DNA of 64,000 nucleotides from Hirudo medicinalis (taxonomy: Eukaryota; Annelida; Clitellata; Hirudinida; Hirudinidae): the NCBI GenBank assembly GCA_011800805.1, contig MPNW01000231.1, positions 24,305 through 88,304 of the forward strand. Direction: 5' to 3'. Made by a program: the position numbers and the translations under genes. Below are positions 11,579-25,519 of the stretch, one piece after another (positions within the stretch are counted from its first letter, which is position 1; every line of letters starts with the position of its first letter). The notes under the pieces were generated by a model. That model did no database searches, was not told where the DNA came from, and saw nothing but the letters and a program-made list of their open reading frames with translations.

Positions 11579-14500
11579 TCAAAATCTCTGGGTTGATTTG
11601 TCTAGTGGAGAGGTCTTGCTATCATTACCTTTTTCATCGGATTGTTTGATGGCCTCCAAGTACAACTGTTCCAAGTGTGGGTGCTGAGATACGATGGCCT
11701 CGTTTGATTTGTTGTTATTCTCATCATTATCGTCGACGTCGTCGTCATCGTCGTCGCTTTCCATTCCTTCAATTTTCACCACAGTGAAGGATTTGTCCAT
11801 AGGAATACCTTCGCTTTCGACGGGACTATGTTCAGCTTCAGTGGACGAAGCCTCTTCTTCTCTGATGGTTTCCATCTGCATCTTTCTGATCCGAGTGACT
11901 GCAGGCAGTTCTATGACCGCCTCATCCTTTGCATCGCTGCTTCCATCTGATCCGTCGTTCTGTGCCACCACGACCCCCAGTACGCTACCTTCTTCCACAG
12001 AAAATCTTCTTGACATTCTTCGACCGCCTCCTAGTTGGCCACCAGAATACACTCTGGGAATTCCAGACCCCGGACCGTTATCTTCTGGAATTTCTTGGCC
12101 GATCAATTTCTCGAGTTTTTCCTAATGTTAAGAGTTACTCATTACATCACAATATGTTAAACACAATTCGTAAAAATATTTGTAGTATAATATAATAATT
12201 AAAGCCAGAGCTAAAATATTGAAGTTATTTAAATTGAATTTTCAGTGTAAAATGATATGGATTAACACCGAAATATCATGTAAATGGATTAAATATTTGA
12301 CACCAGATACAAACAACTGAATGCAAACCTGCATATTGAATTGCATGAGGTCTTTCCTGGTGATCATGCCGACAGGTCTGTTCCTGTTGTCAGTTACAAG
12401 AAGTTGCCTCAGTCCCATGGTTCTGAAGAGTCTGTAGGTCCTCATCAGTGAATAGTTTTGGTCAACTTTTGTCACCGACATGTTAACGTACAATTCCTAG
12501 AGGTTGCAAAATCCAATGGCACAACGATAACGAATCAGAGCTTGATTACAGGATAACAAATGCAATACTGTTTATATTTACCTCTTATTTTTTTATAATA
12601 ATTAATTATTTTTATTATAATTAATAATTTTCGGTGTTTTTATAAACTTCTATGCTGTTTATTTTCCTATTCCGGTTGTCTTTTTGCATCCCAGACAAAC
12701 AAATTTGATTCACAGTAAAGTGTTGTAAGTAAAGAAAATACTAATAAACTGACCAAGTTAATCCTTGTGTTAATGTCCTTCTTCATCGTGTAGGACCTCA
12801 GAATTTCCAAAATTCTTTCAACATTGTGAGCTCCATCTGAATCCATCTAGAAAAATAACCGTACACAATAATTACATTTGTATATGTTGTGTATTTGTAT
12901 ATGTTTGCATTTGTATCATCAGTTGTGAGTACTTACATCTTCGTAAGCAATCTTTGGGTCAATGATGGCATCCGCTGAGTTGTTTTCGTGATAGACTCTG
13001 TAAACTTCGTCATTGCTCAATATCGAATACAGTTCGTGCCTAATAAGGAGCGACAGATGACTGAATTCCTGTTATTTTATGCATTATTTAAAATAATTCA
13101 ATAAATCACCTCGTAATCATTCCGTATACGACTTCGAATTTTGCATCATCATCGTACTTGACTACCGGAAAACCGTTGTGCTTGGTTTCCAATAGCAACT
13201 TGGAGACTTTGTGCACGCTGACCGCTAAGGAGATGGTGTGGATTGGAGAAGCCATGATGTCTCTGGCTCGCCATAATTCCATGTTAAGACTGTTACAATT
13301 TCATACAATTCATCATTTATAAACATTTTTCTTTCGTAATAAATATTTTTCATTAACAAAATGAATAAACCAAAGAAGCCAACAAATAATTTACGACATT
13401 TTCCAGAAAAATCAATAAGTTTTTGCCTTATTTGATACAAGTCACCCAGTGCTAACTTTTACCAGACTAAAAGTTAAAGTTCCTCACATTTTCCCGTGAA
13501 CTACGAGTTCAGGCTCTGTGTCAAGGAAAGGCAGAGCCTTCCCTTCCAATTGGTATTTGTAAAGTGGTTTCGATAACTTGCCAGCGATTGTTTTGGACAC
13601 AAAGATGGCGATCAAAACTGGAAGGATCAGGTTGATGTCCCCAACCATTTCTACCTGGAGACGATGCGTAAAATTGTCTTGCTTAATAGTAATTGCTTAA
13701 TTGGTAATAATAATAATAAAGTCATTATTTAAACATTACTTGTTTATTAGTAAAGGAATATCGAATATATTCTTTTAATTATCAAATTTAATGCGGAAAG
13801 TCTTTGTGCGGACTTTTCAAACCAACCAAGATGACGGTTGATGCCACTTCCAGCCTGTTCACTCCACTCAAGAGCGCTCCAGCACCAACGGCAGCCATCA
13901 CTCCAGGATCAATCCAGGCCCATATTCCAGTGGGCAAAGGGTTTCCGGTAGTTATCCTATAGGCCTGGACGAAGCCTATTCCTAGGGCACGCCCAATCAA
14001 ACTACCGGAAATTCTATGAGTAAATGGTGAGTTAGCAATTAGCTTATTAATATGTGAGTATTGCTGAATCTCCATTCCTAAATTAATAGATTGTTAACAC
14101 ATGCGCATCATCGAAAGTCACAAGACTCACAATATCGGCACGAATATTCCACCGGCTATGGCACTCCCGGCTGTCCAAATGGTAAGGGGGAAATAGAAGG
14201 CAAAAGCACTGAGGCAAACAGTGTAGTCGAACAAATAGAAAGTATTCCTGGACCAGAGTGAGTCCATGTAACCTTGACTTCCGAACTGAGTGAGGGAGGC
14301 CACTGAATGTGAAGAAAGTAACAATACGTATGACCAAGGGCAGAGGATTAGCCAGGGATTTCGGCGCCCGGGGCGAAATTGATAATTGGGCCCCACCCCT
14401 TAACATTATTAATTTGGTATCCAATTTTGATAATTTCTTGCCCTCCCCGCTCAACATTACCAATTTGGTGATCCCATAAGCATGGCGGCTTCCCCCCTAG

Positions 14501-17500
14501 CTACGCCACTGTCCAAGGGATGTTGACAGCTGGGCATTGGTATTGGTGATGATGGTGACAATGACGAACGTGTTTGGTGATGATGGAATATTAACGATCG
14601 AACCAATGAACTAACATTGAACTTACTTGGGTTGTAATAGATGTCGCTCTGGTTTTGAAAATTCGGACAATTAGGGTAAGTTTGCAATTTTATGAGTTCC
14701 AACGGGGATTTGCTAAAATAATGAGGTTTTTAAAATGAATTTAAAAATATTACATTCCATTTCCAACAAGCATCATTTGTATAAAATGATAATGTATGTC
14801 TCAAAGCTCCTGGATTAATGCTTGAAGAGTGAAACACGTTGCATTGGCAAATACACGAGATACTATTTTCAATACATTATTAAATTAATACGAAAAAATA
14901 TTAAATGGTTAGTTTTACTGCTCACGTGATATTGCTCGGTATGTGAATCATCTGCTTTACAGATAGTTGAGTTTTACATTGAAATCCGAGGGGCAAGAAA
15001 ACAGTGTAAGCAGTCATTATCATCTGAATAGACAACATAATTGGTTTCTCAATTGTTAAAGCAACAAAATATATTATTATTATTATACAACGTTATTATA
15101 AAATATTATTATTATTATTATTACTGTTGAGATTGGAATAACCGAATAATAAGTGTTTAAATTATAATATCAAAGTTAAAATTGACCAAGGCAACAGATA
15201 ACAATTACTGGATTTACTTAAATCATTAAATTATTATTTTCTTAATAATTCGCAAAAAGAATGATAATTAGGACTGAAATTTGAATAAAATAATGCTTCG
15301 AATGTTTAACAATATCATTATATCATATATATATATATATATATATATTACAACAATTACTTAAATTATATTTAAATATATAATTAGATATTATATATTT
15401 ATAACAATATTAACAATCAAACTTCTGAAGAATTAATTTAAATAAAGTCATTCATTGTTTAAAAAGTGTTTATAAAATAAATGATAATTTCTATAAAATA
15501 ATAAAAGTGGCAAAGTAAAGTACACCTGGAAATGATTAACCAAAAATATTTCCAAAACATCAGCTTCTAAAATTAAGTCGAAAGAAGCACTAAAAACCTA
15601 CAACAATGAAACACGGTTCCAGCATTTTGATGAGTTGTTGGAGTCTCACGTTCTTCATTTTGGACAAAATGACTTTCCTCTTCTGGTTTATAAAGACATT
15701 CACCCGGGTGAACAGAGCTCCCAGCAAGCCCCCGACGATGCCCAATAAAATTGCGGGCAGGTACATCGTGACGTGCATTTGAATCGAGGGAAGAGTCTTT
15801 GAGGAGAAGCAAGTTGTCATCATGATAGACATGCCATCGAAATGTCAGAAATATTAGCTTACTTAAAAGTCATCGCATGATTAGCACCACAATAATAACA
15901 ACATATTTGACATTAGATGTCGTGGCCAAGTTTCGACAACATCCTCAATGGGTTTATAGGTCGGGTTGGAGTTTATAATATTTCATGGTAATGTACTCAT
16001 CGATTCGTTTATTAGTGCTAAAAATAATTATTGCGATGATAATTGTTATCGTATTTTTATTTAAGTTTTGCATGAGCACCGATGCATGACCTATAATTAC
16101 ATAATGCGAGAAAAGTCTCGTGTTGACGCATGAAAGATCCTAAATTATCGTCATAAGAATGTCAAAAGCTCCTTGTTAGGAAAAGATTGCTCGAAATCAT
16201 TTTCCTTTTAAGCGCAAGACATATGAACACAAATAGAAGAATAACCAACATAAATAGCATTATAACCTAAAGCATGAAATCTGTCGTGCAGTCATTAAAT
16301 ATTAACAACAAAAGTTGACAAACAATGCAACTTGACAGTCACAACAAAACATAACAAGGCAAATAAGTAATAAACACGACACTTAGAAATGATGAGTTGC
16401 TAAAAAGGATTTATTAACAAACAAGCCTCACTTGAGTAAAATCCAGTCAAGGAACTTCATAACAACAAGTTACGAATATTTAAATAAAATCAATTTAAAG
16501 AACTCCAAAAGGCACTCACCGACCAGAAGAAGTAGCCAAATGGTGGGCTGAACTTAAATCCTTGGAATGCCGTGTTGAACATCTGGGCAGTACTGGTGGC
16601 CACCACACTGCAGAAGAAGGTTTGCCAACTGAGTCCTTTGCTCCAGAATGAAGAGAGATCCTCCATAGCAAAAAGAAGACCTCCGATGGGGGAGTGGAAA
16701 CCCGCGGACACACCCGCTGCCACTCCATCCGTCGTGAAGGTTCGCCTTTGAAAAAATGGAGTGAGTCGATGATGGTCATTGGAAAGGCTGATTATTTAAT
16801 CTTGCATTTATATTTAGTCTGCACTATCTTTCATTTACTCAGTTATTGAAGTATTAATAGTAATAATAATATTAATAACAATATGAATATGAATACGAAT
16901 AATAATAATATCAATAATAATCATTATTATGGACCTTGTAAATATATTTTAAACTGTTGTAACCTGTCTTCTGCATTTCTAAATCTCCTGAAGATGTTCG
17001 GTGAGAAGTGGAAAGGCTTCGATTGGAACTGACCCACTCCAGCTCCTATGATCGCTCTAAGCAAGGAGGTCAATTAATAATTCATCTAATTAATTATTTA
17101 TGCAAAAAGAGGAGGTGCTTCGTACTCATTATTTATGCTTGAAATTATTTTTTTTCTTTCAATTGTTAAAATTTCAAAATTAGCATTTATTTTGCTGTAA
17201 AATGATGAATGATCTTCCTCCTTGAAATTGTTTCTCAATTGCATCTCAAAAGAACTTAAAAGAGCTAATTTATTTGACCTTGTAAACTATTCACGATTGA
17301 CCCTGCTTCTCATTGGCTCGATATCTTAGCTTCTGATAATCACGACCATCTTAAAACACGAAAGCATTTAATTAACGTAACACGAACTTCACGAGTGGAT
17401 TGACAGACGAGTGGACGAACAAATGTTCGATTAAAGACATTATGTCTGCCAATCGTGCTTGCCTAATGGTCGGCTGCTTAAAAATTCAACTTTCAAAGCT

Positions 17501-19766
17501 TTGGTCTCGAATGGATGTGTGACCGATCAATTTCCACGCTCGTAAATAAAAAATTACTTAAGCGCTTTTTATCATGTAAACGATTTTACGCCACTTTGCT
17601 GAGGGCGACTTTGAATTGCAAGAAAAAAATTCTGCTGATAATATACTCACTTTCATCTCTAATGTAGTCATTATTTGCTCACATTACGTCCAATACATTC
17701 AGTCTAATTTTAGTCATTACTGATGCTTAGGTTTGTGCCTTCACGAATAACGTGGACTAAGTAAATGCTCTGCTCGTTGACCTTTCGTAGCATTTGTATT
17801 CAAGTACGTTCAATGGAGTAGTTTTTAAAAGGTAAAATGCCAATCGTTTTAACCTACCCGTAAGTGATTAGGGGGCCTTGGACAGCCGCGGGCAGCCCGC
17901 TTCCCACGGCTAAGACGTTGGCACTGAATTTGGCCACCAAATTCTTTACAGAGAGGGTTCCGTGAACTCTTATTCCGTTCAAGAAAGCGATGACCTCTGG
18001 AGCACCGCCCCCTGCGGCCATTGGATGGAACATCTAGAAAAATCGAAGGTTATTGGTCTTTTCAAACGGTCGTGGGCGTGATTGATGTAATTTAACGGAA
18101 GTTGATGTGCAGGTCTGAATTGTACTAAAAATAAGTTAATAAATATGCGTCATACATTCAGAGTTTGAGTGAAGCATACAAAAGATCACGTTTATAGTAA
18201 CACAATACTTAAGTATGACTAGCATCGATTTAAATCAATTTAAATAAGATTTATTCAAACCGTGACGAGAATGGCGCCACCAAACACCATGATGGCATTG
18301 GTGCCCGCTAAATAGGCATAGCTGGCGGCTAGTGACTGATCCTGTGGGAATAAAATTAAAAATTTACTTTGCCATACCACCGCCATACCTCTGCCATCTG
18401 CAACCTTAAGTTGATAAATATTTGAGCTACTTAATATTTAGAAAATCCTAGGTTATTATCATTTATAATAATAAATTCATAAAGTCCATTAATAATAAGT
18501 TGTCGTAATTGTAATAAAAATTTGTTTAAATCACAATCACTATCATAACAGGAACCTTACCTTCATGTAACTCCTGACCAATCTCCATTGGGCACTGTTC
18601 AAGGACTGAATGCATTGCTTGAGGAGAGTGGCCACCAAGCCCACCAGAACTCCAATCAAAGAGATCAAGAACCACCTGTCTAGGTCCAGACGAGACAACC
18701 AGCTAAAGGAACAAAATCACAACAATGCAACAAGACATCTTTTCTCTCTTAATAACTAATTCTACGAAAGGACTGACTTGGCTCTATGAATTTTCATCCA
18801 CCTCACGTAGGTAATACTGTGCGCGGGCATGTAATTGGCGCTGCTGTAAGCCTGAGGGTCCGTTTCTGCTGTTCGTTGAACTTCTGGTGAGATATTTCCG
18901 AGTGGAACGTGCTCAGCTGCTTCTGCCATTTTGGCCTCCTTGTCTTCTTTGCGTCCCTCTGCATGACGGCGATGATCGAGCGAATGTTGACAATATTATT
19001 TATTCATTTCATTCCTATGTTATAATAATATATTAATATATCAAGTGCCTGTTTGTTTGTTCATTCATTTTTTGTCTGATCTTAAATATTGTCGAGAGTT
19101 TCTTTTTCTTAACATCTTCAATTCTGCTGTAGTTCTACTCGAGCAACTTAATAATATTAACAATAATACAAATAGAGATCATAACAAGGACAGGTTTGAA
19201 TTTTAAATTTACTACGAAATTAAAATTAATTATTAATAATTATACTTATAATTGATATTAATAAATATATAATATAATAGAAATAATTAATAAGCATATA
19301 ATAATTAATGTAGTCGATATAATTAATTAATTAATAATTAAACATTAATAATAATAATTAATAATAATAATTAATAATAACGTAATTATTAATTTGTTAA
19401 CATAATTATTAATTATTATTACTAATTAATTATTACTAATTAAAAATTAATAATTATTTAATTATTAATTATAGTATTAAATATTATTATTTATTTATTC
19501 AAATTCACGACAACAAAGAATATATTTATTGACAATTATGATAATAATTATCGTAAAATAAATCATAAATCTTGATTGAACACGAATCCTGATAAATATA
19601 TCTACAGCACCAAAATTGTTGTGAATCATAAAATGCCTATCAAATCATTATTCGCAATTATAATGTCTCATTTTATTGTATTGCAGTTATTATACATCAA
19701 TATTAATGCATTAATTTGTTATTGTTGTTGTTGATGTTAATATTATTATTATTATTATTGTTGTTG

Positions 19767-19807
<41 letters not shown>

Positions 19808-21740
19808 GTTATTGTTATTATTATTACTATTGTTACAAATCATGAATGAAGAATAGAAGATCTTTGAGAGTGTTTGTTCAATGTAAACTTGAAATTCAAA
19901 ATCTCGAGATGTATGGATTTTATATTGTCACGAAAAAGTGATTATTATTATTATTATTATTATTATTGCTGTTATTATTATTATTGTTATTATTATTACG
20001 ATTCTGCTCTTTTTCAATGCAAAGTCAAAAAAACTCGCTTGCCACAAAGCGAAGCACTTTGTAAGAGCAATATCGTGCTGAGAATAGGTGAGCCTGATGA
20101 AATGCATTATAATGACTTCATTCTCGAACAACAAAGTATTTCTCTAATTTGAGGTGTTTATGAAGAATTAATTCACAAAATTATTCATTAAAATGAATGA
20201 ATTACCGAAGGACAGTTACTGTTTGAGGTTAAGATTTGCACCTGCATCTTATTTAGGTTCAAGATTAACTTTGAATATCCTCACAATGGACTGGGTGTAA
20301 CTCTTCATCCATGTAAATAGATTTTGATATTTAATTCAGCCTGATCTATTTATTACTATTTCATTCACAACTATTACTTCAATCTCATTTAATTATTGTT
20401 ATTATATTGGTAAATTATTATTAAAGATACTGATTCTCATTCATTATGGGTCATATCATCACCGTCATCGTCATCATCATCATCATCATCATCGTCGTCG
20501 TCGTCGTCGTCATCATCATCATCATCAGCAGCAGCAGCAGCAGCATCGCGATCTCGCCACAAGTTTCAATTAACTGATATGATGAATATGTATTGGTTAA
20601 AAAGACAGCAGCAATAATAAAAGAAAACAACAACAACAACAACATTCAAGTAACACAACAACATCAACATTTAAATAAAACAAGAACAACAACAAAATTA
20701 ATATTCAAGAATTAAGATTAAGCTAATCCGAGAAAGGGCCGGAACTGCATAAACAACTATGAAGACGATGGCATTGACGACGATGACGATGACGATGATG
20801 ACGACGATGACGATGACGACGACGATGATGATGATTAATGCTGTTATATTACATATAACTTATTATATATTGTATTATATTATGCTACAGCATGAATTCA
20901 GATGACCTTTCAACTTCCTGTCCGTGAATGAACTTGGTGAATGTGTGCTTGGTTGTTTCAATAGAATGATTGAATGAAGGAGACACCGCTAACGACATCC
21001 CAAGTAAAAATGTGACAGAAGATATTCTTCTGCCTCTATAATAATAATAATGCTGTAAATACTGCCGAATATTGTTATAAATAATGTTTTGGCCGTTTGC
21101 ATCAACAATTACTCCATCATTGTACCCTGGCAGTCTGCGTCCAGTTCTCTCACATTAAACATATATCTCACAAACAATGACCCGTACGTGAACTCTTCGC
21201 ATTCACCACCCCATTCACCACCCCATTCACCAGCACCATTCACCACCCCATTCACCATCCCATTCATCACCCCATTCACCAGCACCATTCATTACAATTC
21301 ACCGACTGTCTCACCTCGCGTAAAATGGCAAATGGTTCGTTATTCTTGTCGTCGACGAAACCTCTGTTAACAAAACCACCCGGAACGTATCCAGTCTTCC
21401 GCGTCCTCGAAGGCGAGACGGCCTGCTGAGGTTCCTCTTTAACAGGTGGATCCCCACCTGTATTGACGCTCATCTTGCTATCGTCATCGTGTTTTGCGAG
21501 ACTCGTCGAACTACTGCGATTGCTCTTCAAACTAGCCGAACTCAAACTTCTTTTGAAGTGGTCGATGATGGCGTTAGTGAGTGACGAACGCTTGTCGTTC
21601 ACGCCGTCATCTGCGGCGACAAATCCTTGATTGGTTTCTCCGGCGTCTGTGCCTCCCAATTCTCCCACTTTGATCGGAGCTTCAGAATCGCTTGGATGGA
21701 CCTTCTTCGAACCTTTCCTGAATGGCGCTTTGTTTTCCAT
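11579..21740 (-). CDS. Divergent ClC-6/7-like chloride channel/transporter, 18 exons
   Basis: Exons: 21740-21315, 18956-18778, 18702-18561, 18341-18261, 18033-17858, 17056-16964, 16745-16520, 15796-15602, 15023-14926, 14712-14627, 14302-14131, 14013-13827, 13654-13488, 13262-13110, 13039-12937, 12846-12754, 12496-12329 and 12121-11579. All phases agree, giving 1095 residues. Residues 1 to about 195 are a Ser/charged cytosolic N-terminus. The CLC membrane domain follows, with conserved FLNG, AAGVSAGF.SPIGG (375-388) and GIFVP (619-623). Two CBS domains then precede an acidic tail with a run of Asp. RLFRTMGLRQL and GMITRKDL in CBS2 resemble ClC-6/7. The ion-path motifs are altered: GGGAPE (284-289) for GSGIPE, AVQGP (326-330) for GKEGP, and MED (393-395) for the usual EE. 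Q328 replaces the gating glutamate. ClC-6/7 proteins are endolysosomal 2Cl-/H+ exchangers; location and transport mode here are not known. Confidence 0.88.
14341..14511. mobile_element. hAT-like MITE in a CLC intron
   Basis: A 171-bp element with imperfect terminal inverted repeats: the left end reads CAGAGGATTAGCCAGGG, and the right end, inverted, reads CAGTGGCGTAGCTAGGG. The flanks are ACCAAGGG and TCCAAGGG, an 8-bp duplication with one mismatch. Eight-base duplications and CA(G)nG ends are typical of hAT elements. There is no coding capacity. It lies between exons 14302-14131 and 14712-14627 of the CLC gene. Confidence 0.75.
18957..21314 (-). other. Large first coding intron of the CLC gene, microsatellite-rich
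   Basis: A 2.36-kb intron between the N-terminal exon and the rest of the CLC gene. It holds extended AT-rich runs (about 19200-19500), several (TTA)n tracts (about 19738-19807 and 19940-20000), compound ATC/GTC/AGC arrays (about 20455-20545), GAC/GAT arrays (about 20760-20836) and a short repeated CCATTCACCA block (about 21200-21295). I see no exon in it. Confidence 0.7.
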
Positions 21741-22036
21741 GATGACTGGTGACTAGACTGAAAACCTCTGCTCAATTTTCTTCTTCAATTTCCTTTTTGA
21801 CACAAAAACAAGGCTTTAAACATGGCTCGTTTCGCCGACGATGGAATTTCTCGGATTTAGGACAAAAATATCGCAAAAATGATTCCAGGAAGCATAGGTT
21901 CCACTGGAAATTATTCTAAAATTTATTGAACAATCGTCTCGAACATAGTTAGCGCAGTAAAATATTCGTTTTATGTGCCTGTCACCGGGTGCGTATTGAG
22001 TTACGCTCACTGCGCTCTCTCCAATCACATCGCTCT

Positions 22037-22175
22037 TTCATTCACAATCCTTCATTCAATCATTCTCTCTTTCATTCACAATCCTTCATTCAATCATTCT
22101 CTCTTTCATTCACAATCCTTCATTCAATCATTCTCTCGTTCATTCACACAGTCCTTCATTCAATCATTCTCTCGT
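22037..22175. repeat. 34-bp tandem repeat, about four copies
   Basis: Four copies built from TTCATTCACA and CATTCTCTC blocks with a period of 34 bp; the last copy has a small insertion. It lies just upstream of the CLC start codon and could overlap its promoter or 5' UTR. Confidence 0.85.
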
Positions 22176-24289
22176 TCATTCACTCATAAACTATCCTCAT
22201 CACAGCAGAATATAGGATTGTGAAATTAAATGTTTCGCACTCGATCGTCTGCAAATAGTCAGTGAGTCAGTTTACTGAAATATTTTCTTTTGCAAGGAGC
22301 CTCGTGTTATGCTTTTAAAACGCAGACGCTTTATGATCGCATTGAGATGATATGGAGATGATAGGGAGATGATAGGGAGATGATAGGAGATGATATTGAG
22401 ATGATATTGAGATGATATTGAGATGATAGGGTGCGTTGATAAATTCATTCGTTGTCAATCCAGACAATTTGATGATTAAACAGGCTAAACAGGCTTCGTA
22501 TTTATCGATGTTTGCATCCGGTGAATGATGACGATGCTGATGAAAACATCATCTTTTTCGACTTTGAAATGGCAGCCTTACACATTTATGCCCAGTAATA
22601 TCGAATGAATGAACAGGCAGACACATAAATTCAAATGGATTTCATTAATTTAAGTGGAAAGACGTCATCCAATGGTATTTGAGAACTTAAATAGACTGCT
22701 TGGCCCAAACAGTCCTTTGAAATTTGAGATGATGACGACGAAGCTTAAGCATCATCACCATTCACCATCATTCCTCTTGTGTCATGGGTTGTCATGACAA
22801 CCTTGGGTCATGACCTTGCGAGATTTACATACAATCGCATGCCATTCCTAAAGTTTCGATTTTTCTTATTTCAAATGTTTAACTTGCTTGAAATTATAAT
22901 TTCATTGTTGATAATGTGTAATTATTGATAATATTATTTTAAATTAGAAAATTTATTTAAATTTGATTCGAAAGTTTATTCAGTTCCATTTTATCCAGGC
23001 TCCTCGGGTTGGTTGAAGCAGTACCCCGAGATCGGTCCACCACGAAAAGTCAAAAACGAATAGTTCTGGACTATAAGCTAACTAGCCATGCATAATGGAG
23101 GTGGTAGATAGTACATCCTTGACGATAAATGATAAATTTTAATTTCAAACGTAATATTTGGAAACATTCTACAACTATTTGCAACTATGTCTGATTAGGT
23201 TAATTAGATTATGCTTATTTATTCTCCTGAAGTAAATCTATTTTATTAGCCTTAAATGAATTTTAAATCGAATTTCAAATGAAATAAAAATTCAAATATT
23301 TTCTTGCAATTAGTTCTTATGATAACCAGCCAATAAACAATAAATGCTAATAAATAAGTCGCTGAGCGATCGTAATGATGCTAATTTTATATTTCAGTCG
23401 CTAGGTTGTTAAATTATTTATTAACCACTTCAAATTATTGGTGAAATTCAGAGTAGCTGTGTGCTTTTAAAACTATGATGTGTAACGAAACGGATGATTG
23501 TAATTCTGTAATAATTGTAAAAATTGTAATATTGTAATTCTGGGAATGAATTAATTCGTGAAGTGAAGATTACTTTTTAGTCGGAAAGAAGATTGAATCG
23601 TCATCGTTCAATGTTCAACTTAAAATAACAGATGATCCCGATTAAAAGCATTTCCAAAATATTTATAAGTCTTTAATAAAAATAATTATAATTTTAACGA
23701 CAATAATGATTCGGCTACAAGTCATTAATTGTTTTTTCGAACGTTTATTTGGATTGCAACAACAAAGAACAATAATTAATTAAAACAACACAAAAAGACT
23801 TTTATTTATTTGATTAAAGTCCGTTGCAAGACTAAGACAAAAAGACACCTGTAAATGCCTACTGTAAGAGATGATGCAGGTGACCTGTCAGTTAGTGACT
23901 TTACACAATAGACAGAGAATATTAGAACATAACAGACATTAGAAACGTAATTTGCGATATTGTGAGTTGTACATATATAAAAGCAATAAAACATAAAATT
24001 ATTTACATTTTGAAATTGCACACACAGAAGAAGTTACAAAAGAGGCACAGATACAGCAATGACTGATCTTACATTGATATAGATTTGGATTAATAAATTA
24101 TGAACAAGGTAATCTTGAAAAAATCTGGTCCTACTCAGCGAATGGAATAAAACCTAATACTGGTTCTGGTGAAATCAGGTTTAATCGGGTTTATATGGTT
24201 TGCATGGTTTGTATGGTTTATATGGTTTATATGGTTCATATGGTATGTATGGTTTATATGGTTCATATGGTTTATAAGGAGACCAATTT

Positions 24290-24553
<264 letters not shown>

Positions 24554-24639
24554 GTACTTGTGCATAAATATTGTGCATAAATATTTTTGTAAAAAATTGC
24601 ATAAAAGAATTATAAATTACCAAGTACTAAGTACTAAGC

Positions 24640-24755
24640 CCTAACCCATGACGCTCACGCTTAAGGTGCTTTACAAATGAATATATTATTACTATTATTT
24701 TATTATTATTATTATTATTACTATTACTATTATTATTATTATTATTATTATTATT
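24640..24755 (+). repeat. SINE-like 3' fragment with (TTA)n tail
   Basis: The segment ending GGTGCTTTACAAATGAATAT and then (ATT)n resembles the 3' end of the fuller SINE-like copies at 32371 and 57635. It looks 5'-truncated or diverged. Confidence 0.45.
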
Positions 24756-25360
24756 AAAAGGGCGTCTATTTTCATCATTGTCGTCGTTGTCATCATCACA
24801 GCCATCATCACCATGATTACCACTGGAAGTCATTAAATAACATATTTTTCCTCTCAAGCACCTTAGGTAATATTCTTAAAATATAAATTGTTTGTTTCAA
24901 TATTTTGATTAAATATATTTTAAGATTTACTTATCAAATTTATCAAAATTATCAAAAGTTGGTTTGCATGTTATTGACACATTTATTAATGTTGGATTAA
25001 CGTCTTATTAATGATTTATTAATGCTTAGATGGCTAAAAAAATTCTTCTCCAGCTTAAATTATTTTTCTTAAATTTTATTTTTATGATGATGATGATGAT
25101 AATGATGACGACGACGACGACGATGATGACGATGATGACGATGATGATGAGCAAAGGTCGCTCTTAATTTGTTTTGCTGAGATGCACTTAAGAACCAGAG
25201 GAGGTCAAAACACATAATAAGAAAGGGTTCGTTCGAAGCCCACAAATATTAACAAATACAGACACAAACATTAACAAACACAAACGAGTGAATGTAGTAA
25301 AATAGCAATGGCAGCAGATGGAAGCAATAATTACTGCCGCATAAACTAACGTGATTGTAT

Positions 25361-25519
25361 TATTACATGTAAGTATTACATGTAAGTATTACATGTAAGT
25401 ATTACATGTAAGTATTACATGTAAGTATTACATGTAAGTATTACATGTAAGTATTATATGTAAGTATTACATGTAAGTATTACATGTAAGTATTACATGT
25501 AAGTATTATATGTAAGTAT
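25361..25519. repeat. 13-bp tandem array containing the palindrome TACATGTA
   Basis: About twelve copies of ATTACATGTAAGT in a row, a few with TATATGTA in place of TACATGTA. Each unit carries an 8-bp palindrome. It is non-coding. Confidence 0.95.

Noticed and set aside
14926..15023. Alternative ends for CLC exon 9 (donors at 14960 or at TGTAAAA)
   Set aside because: Neither gives a phase that reads into the next exon; GTGAGC after 14926 does and keeps the family pattern.
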